From: Alisma plantago-aquatica
Taxonomy: Eukaryota; Streptophyta; Magnoliopsida; Alismatales; Alismataceae
DNA: 64,000 nt
Reading direction: 5' to 3'
Assembly: GCA_963693085.1 (NCBI GenBank)
Contig: OY856413.1
Location: 466,991,879 to 467,055,878 of the forward strand
Of the stretch, positions 58,621-64,000 are shown piece after piece. The notes under the pieces are model-generated. The model ran no database searches. It was not told where the DNA came from and saw only the letters and a program-made list of their open reading frames with translations. Positions within the stretch are counted from its first letter, which is position 1; every line of letters starts with the position of its first letter. Both the position numbers and the translations under genes were made by a program.

Positions 58621-61498
58621 TGTCACGAAACCGTTTTACCCCAATCCCAATCCCGCTGCCTAGATAGTGGAAAAAGGATTGAAGTGTCGTCCCCGAATGG
58701 CCCAATAAGATCTCACACAGTGGCATATATAATAAGATATAATAACTCAAAAATTAGATATTTAAATAACAAAATAACCCAATATAGGATATATAGCCGA
58801 TGTATCCTTTTCATCAGAGTATATGGAGTGAGGAAGTGATCTAGTCAATGTTCCATTTATTTTACCTAAAATCAAGAAAATCAAGACACAATCATGCAAT
58901 TGCATGGTACGCTATGAAAAATAAGTAAAATGGTTTATAGCAAAAGAGTATACTTGGTAGGACTTATATTCAAAAGAATAACAAACAATTTCCAAACCAA
59001 AAGTTATTCGACAAGTTGTGTATTTCAAACAATTTAATTTTTATTATGAGTTCCCATTATATTGTAATCGATAATCATGCTTATATATTTTGTGTGACTT
59101 CGTCACTCCAACGCGATGGGGGAGGTCATGAGGATCCTTCTCTCCATATGAGGTAGGAGGCCAATGTACAAGTCCCACCTCTGAATGAGGAGGCACTTGC
59201 ACTCAATATCAACATTATCAACATAATCATCATTATCAATATACGGGCAATCATAATGGGCAATATCATTTATGTTCTCATGTTTTTCTCAAAATATAAT
59301 ATAGGAAAAACAAAAGACTAATAATAGGGAATAATATCTCAATCAAGTTATATAGCCAAGTATATAGTCAAGAGATACATTATAAGTATCTTCAATATAA
59401 CTAAGGAGGAGATATAATAGCGTACCTTTCACTGAAGATTTAGAGTATAATCAGTATCTGAATCAATAGGTCAACCCTTCAAGTTAGATCCTAAATCACA
59501 ATATTGGATCAAGGGTCAAGATCATGATGTTTAGAATATCATGTTTCAATACTTGAGATTAGGGTTACACTTTTCCTATGTCAACCTTAGGGTTTGGATA
59601 TTCACTTATAACAACCAATATTTCAACATGTCCAACATTATTTCAAGTGTCAAGCATTTTCGAGTGTGAATAACTTACCTAGGTTTTCTAGGTTCATATG
59701 TTTTAACCCTAATTATCGCGATCAATATCCAATTCATCATCAAATTTCTAGATCATCATCATGATAGTTAGCATCATTGAAAATCAAGATTAGATTGATG
59801 GATCAAATGTATATCAAGGGTTTTGTAAGATCAAGATCAATATCTAGATTACTCATTATTCATAAAGATTATATTCAGAATTGAATCAAGTGAAAAGATC
59901 GAGATCACTAATGATTCATTTTCAAGAGTGGATGAGTCAACTACATTAGATCTAGGTTTCAATTTCAAGATAATCATCAGAGTCAAGTATTAGGGTTTCC
60001 AAAATCTAATCATGCTTATGGAGTCATTTGGACAAATTAAATAAGCAAGAGATTAAGATTTAGGTATATCAGTGAGCATAGTTTGGAATCAGGTTTCAAA
60101 GTATTTTTAATAAATTCCTTGGGTTTTTGTGATCAATATTGACTATTTATTCGTACATTTTGGAGCTAAGAATCAGGACATATGATTTTTGTAAGTTTTG
60201 ACCAATTATTGGATTTTTGAGCAGAGAGGAGAAAAATAACTTAATATGGAAAAATGAGGACCGTTGGATTACATGATTGGATGGATGGGATTGCAAAATG
60301 TAGGCACCGTGGCTCACTGGTCCAAGTCTCATTCAATGTCTTGGTTCGATCGGTTCACTCCTCTAATAATGGGTTCAATCAGTGGTTCAACTGGGTTCTT
60401 TGAACAAGCTCTAAAGTTTTTTGGACTGACAATTCAGGGAACCTTTCTCCCCTTATTCGGTACTCCTCATGAGGCCATAAGCCAGGTGGAGGAAGCTCGC
60501 CGGTGTGGAGGGGTTTTGGGAGCGGAAGGGATTGAGTGAGGCTACAAGGAAGTCGTCCGAGCTCGCCACAACCTTACAGATTGGATGATAGTGGCAGATT
60601 GAGGCAAGGTGTAGAGGAAGAGGAATGCCCAACGTGGGCTGCTCAGTGGTGCTGCACCAACAACAAGGAGGTCAAGGAGAAAAATGGGGTGCTCGGGGCT
60701 AAGGGAGTGAGCAAGGAAGGGTCTTGTAGCTTTGTGTGGTGTATGCGATCCTTGGAGGGGTTTATATAGCATTAGCGGGTAGATTTAGGGTAAACTAAAT
60801 TCTTGCTCCTAGCCATGGCCACCAGAGTGAGAAGGCTAGGCAAAGGGATCATTTTTGTGGAAAAAACCTATCCTTAATGGTGGTCAAAATTGGGCTTGTT
60901 GAGTTTGAATTTGTGAGAGGAGCGATTCTATCTGCTTAGATTTTCAAACTGAGGTCATGAGCGGGAGTTCTCATAACTCAGTCTCATTTACTCCTCCCTA
61001 CTAATTGCGGGAGGTAGGAGATGAGGAAATGGATACTGGATCCATCCCTAATCTGTGGGAAGGATATACAAGGGCTGAAACTCACCCCCGATCTCTTGCC
61101 ACAGATCGCTGACTTGGACAAGTCAAAAAAAGAGCAAATAAAAGACAATAAAAAGGGTTTTAGATGCAAGACTTCAAAAATTCGTAAACAGTTGTAGGAA
61201 TGTCCAAATGAGATGAAATTTGGACCATAGCTTCACCAAAATGTGGAGAATATTTAGAGAAGGTTTGAGAACCAAAAGATGAAAATTGATTGACCAATTT
61301 TCTTCTTTGGACAAAGTGGTGATTAAATATAATTTGTGGTGTTAAAATGTGTATAAAGTTCACATTGATCACCATATTTTGTATTTGAGTCTCAATATTG
61401 ATTATGAAGATAAGAAAAAATATTTGGGACCATGAGTGAGTATAAAGAGGTCAAAAGAGTAATTAATTCATTCTTATGCTAAAATCCACTTTGTCACA
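58621..61498 (-). repeat. 5' LTR of element F
   Basis: A 2.9-kb LTR, TGTGACAAAG (minus, 61498) to CGTGACA (58621). A TATA-like gctatataaacccc lies on the minus strand near 60762-60775. It is collinear with 53639-56470, with scattered substitutions and small indels. Confidence 0.92.
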
Positions 61499-61639
61499 AC
61501 TATAACTAGCTCTATCTCACCAACCATCACTTCAATCTTTCCTTCATTAGTTTTTGCACCAAGGGGGGAAAATATAGATTAATTAAGAGCTAAAGTGATA
61601 CCCAACCATGATAAATACCTAGAAAACATGTAAAAAAGC

Positions 61640-62460
61640 TTGTATTTCCCTCCATATCCAATGCAATACTCAAGGGGAAGAAGATTAACTAGGCATGATC
61701 CATGGTCTCAAAGAAACTACCATAAACCTTAGAAACTATAGTATGTCTGAACCTACCATATTTGTGGATGGTTATCCCATGGATTCCTCATTTAAAGGGA
61801 TAAGTTCACTTATTCTACCCAACCCATGGTGCAAATAGGCATATTTTTGATATTAAGAAACTCTTCTATCCCAATCAAAGATAGGGACAAGGATCATCTA
61901 CTTATCATGTATTACCTACACATAGAATATCATGCTTTTACTATAGGAGTGAATAAACAATTAGAAGGGACAAAAGATGGATACAATGCATTCAATAAAT
62001 ATTTCCACTTTCCTGATGCAAAGATAACAAAGCACTTCTCCATCCTAAAGTTCCACAAGTACTTTTGGGAAAAGTGATTGCTAAATGTACACCAAATCTT
62101 ATTGTTTAGACATGATGGAGGTGAAAGATGATGACAATGTCCTAATATGTTATTTCTTTAAAACTCTATTAGGACCCACACTGTCATGGTAAAACAAATT
62201 GGGCCTGTCGTTTCTCGCCACCCAGATATAAGTGGTGGAGAAGTTCACCGATTAGTATGCCTAGAACCTCAACTAGGTGCCTACCATAGATGATTTGGAG
62301 GCACTACATAAAAAGAAAGGTGAAAGCTTCTTTAATTTTGTAGGGAGATGTGAGATTGGTAGCACAACTTGAGCTTAAGCCAACAAACAACAACAACACT
62401 CAACATGGTGATAAGAGCAGCCAAACTTTCACTCACTGGCCTCTTGTCCCTAAAATAGTT
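61640..62460 (+). pseudogene. Old Ty3/gypsy gag relic (non-chromovirus type)
   Basis: In shifting frames the plus strand shows the layout of a Tat/Ogre-type gypsy Gag: NAFNKYFHFPDAKITKHFSI then KFHKYFWEK (61960-62070), VHQ.YCLDMMEVKDDDNVLI and FFKTLLGPTLSW (about 62085-62195), then VPTIDDLEALHKKKGESFF and NFVGRCE (about 62275-62350). This is the retrotransposon gag capsid domain. Stops are frequent and no pol or LTR was found nearby. It lies just right of element F, which inserted beside or within this old copy. Confidence 0.7.
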
Positions 62461-63675
62461 GATTACATTTGCTAAACTGATTCAAGTTGGAACCCACATT
62501 AAAAATTAATCAAAAGATCCTTATATCACAATATCAACCTCACATTTCAAACTCCAAATATTCAAGGAGAAACCAAATATAGATATGAAATAAGATGATC
62601 GTTACAAAGAAGGCATATTATGTAGTAGGGGTGTGATGATCCATTATAATGAAAACAATGAGCATTGACATTAATCAACAATGAAAGTAGCTCCGAATCA
62701 AATACCACAACTACAAATAATTACTATCTTTGTTTTTATAACCTATTTTTTCCCATATTTTAATATATTATGTTTGTAAATAATATAATATGAAGGACAC
62801 ATTAGAAAGATTCTCAATGTGTCTTATTTGAAAATTATGGTTTGAAAGTGCAAATACTCCATATAGGATGGATTTTGTGTACTTCAGTATTTTCAAGAAA
62901 CCATTAATATATTTTGGACAAAGAAAGAGAGGAAAATACAATAATAAAGAAATTACTGAAGGTAATTTGTAATGGATGTTTTAAATATAAAATTATGTGG
63001 AATACTCTAGAAAAGCGAGTTTTTGAGCATAATTAAAGAATGATGGCTCTATTAATTATTAGACAACTGAAATATTAGATGATATACAAGTTATCAAAAG
63101 AAATAAGATACATTGTGTTTTATATTATTAAAAGGATAATCATCTAGCCAATATTGGCAACACCATAGTTAAGGAATCACCCGAGAATATTTGATCTAAC
63201 TTTTTGTATACTAAAAAATAAAAAGGAAATGAAAGGAATTAGAAATTGGGAAGAAAAGGATACTTTAGGAGATGATGGTATGGCTTTAATCAAAATCTTT
63301 GAAAGAGCACGTTTTATGTAAAAAAGGCATCTCACTAAAACTAAATATAAGTTGAGAAAAGTAATGGTGAGTTTCCATAGAATAAATGCGATTTACTGAA
63401 AAGATATATAAAAGAGGGAGTTTTCCAATAAAACTCAAAGACCAAATATAAGCTGGGGATATTAGTTTTCCCTTTTATATCCAATATTGCCTAATCCATA
63501 TTTTATGTGGAAGTGGAGAATTTCTTCTCATAACATTGGGATTTATGCAATAAAATCATGAGAATTTTATATAAATAAATATAGGAGGAGTATATTCAAT
63601 CCTTTCCTAGAACCATGCCTTACCGTTTAGTTGCAATTAAACTTGCTGAATAAAAAGAGGTATCTTTTGATACTT
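62461..63675. other. Unassigned AT-rich sequence
   Basis: About 1.2 kb, AT-rich, without a recognised repeat or gene. It may include the decayed remainder of the gypsy relic. Confidence 0.4.
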
Positions 63676-63691
63676 ATAGAAAGTGAGTAAT

Positions 63692-63859
63692 GCACTTGCC
63701 AACTAGCTCAGTTGGTCAAAGCGCAGGTTGCGGGTTCGAATCTCAACGAACTCGTTGGGGAACTACAGGAAGGGATTATAGCCCTCAGTGTAACTGATGG
63801 TGGTCTCTCTCTCCTCTTACTTTGAACATGGGTGAAATTCCCCACTTCAAAAAAAAAAA
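63692..63859 (+). mobile_element. tRNA-derived SINE
   Basis: It has pol III promoter boxes TAGCTCAGTTGG (A box, about 63704) and GGTTCGAATCT (B box, about 63733), a non-tRNA body, and a poly(A) tail of about 12 bases ending at 63860. It is flanked by an exact 16-bp duplication, atagaaagtgagtaat (63676-63691 and 63860-63875), as made by LINE-driven insertion. The tRNA-like head lacks a normal anticodon arm, so it is not a working tRNA gene. It could be transcribed by RNA polymerase III. No matching family name is claimed. Confidence 0.9.
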
Positions 63860-63875
63860 ATAGAAAGTGAGTAAT

Positions 63876-64000
63876 AGTGTGCTAATGGAGAAAGCCATTA
63901 TGTCAAAACCGAACCTAGCCATCCAAGGTTTTTACCCGACCTCTCCCTCCTCTTCTAGCGGTTGGCACGGTGGCACCACTCAAGTTCTAGCCTATAAAGA
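63876..64000. other. Unassigned right end of window
   Basis: 125 bases, including a pyrimidine-rich run (ccgacctctccctcctcttctagcgg, in part). Nothing recognised. Confidence 0.4.

Larger units (their letters stand above)
53639..61498 (-). mobile_element. Element F: coding-free LTR retrotransposon (LARD-like), Tekay-derived
   Basis: A 7.9-kb minus-strand element with an exact 5-bp duplication, actat (53634-53638 and 61499-61503). The LTRs are 53639-56470 (3') and 58621-61498 (5'). The primer site is at 58605-58618 and a polypurine tract at 56471-56490. The 2.1-kb interior has no coding frame or pol motif. The tract and the following bases (tccttctctccttaaaaaggaattttgtcc on the plus strand, in part) parallel those of the Tekay element at 952-980, and the leader shares a block with it. 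It is therefore a large-LTR, non-autonomous derivative of a Tekay/Del-type chromovirus. Confidence 0.9.

Noticed and set aside
63695..63745. Possible tRNA gene
   Set aside because: A and B boxes are present, but the anticodon arm is collapsed, and a poly(A) tail plus a 16-bp target duplication show a SINE.

Overview
The window is plant (angiosperm) repeat DNA. It contains LTR retrotransposons primed by initiator tRNA-Met (TGGTATCAGAG), a Tekay/Del-type chromovirus, Ty1/copia elements, a CACTA transposon, a hAT derivative and a tRNA-derived SINE, packed and nested as in a large plant genome. I found no host protein-coding gene. The species cannot be named from this sequence.

Layout, left to right. 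(1) 1-9991: a minus-strand Ty3/gypsy Tekay/Del element cut by the left window edge. Its gag is split by a 900-bp non-autonomous hAT element (5283-6182, 8-bp target duplication). (2) 10796-11617 plus 26845-30139 plus 38785 to about 39250: one very old plus-strand Ty1/copia element (A), broken into three pieces by later insertions. (3) 11618-26839: element B1, a copia element with a ruined pol, inserted into the integrase region of A (TSD cttct). (4) 13793-19905: element C, a gag-only (TR-GAG-like) element inserted into the 5' LTR of B1 (TSD gacgc/gacac). (5) 30140-38784: a CACTA transposon (D) inserted into the 3' LTR of A. It lacks its catalytic transposase core but keeps a spliced second gene ending in a Ulp1-like protease. 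(6) 40322-41795: a minus-strand solo LTR related to C. (7) 42950-52057: element B2, a second B-family copy in the opposite orientation (TSD cactc). (8) 53639-61498: element F, a coding-free minus-strand LTR element (TSD actat) whose leader matches the Tekay element. (9) About 61640-62460: an old Ty3/gypsy gag relic. (10) 63692-63859: a tRNA-derived SINE with a 16-bp duplication and poly(A).

How the parts relate. Three of the five LTR elements seen with both LTR ends or both internal borders (B1/B2, C and F) are non-autonomous and must have used enzymes made elsewhere. B1 and B2 share the same pol lesions yet have separate target duplications, so the B family spread after losing pol. F looks like a deletion derivative of a Tekay/Del-type element. 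Three unrelated families (B LTRs, C LTRs and D ends) carry arrays of short self-complementary TCGGT-type motifs. Most premature stops in recognisable coding segments can be explained by a single C-to-T change on the coding strand, as expected from decay of methylated DNA.

All boundaries, identities and domain calls were read by eye. Domain names rest on recognising conserved motifs, not on database searches.
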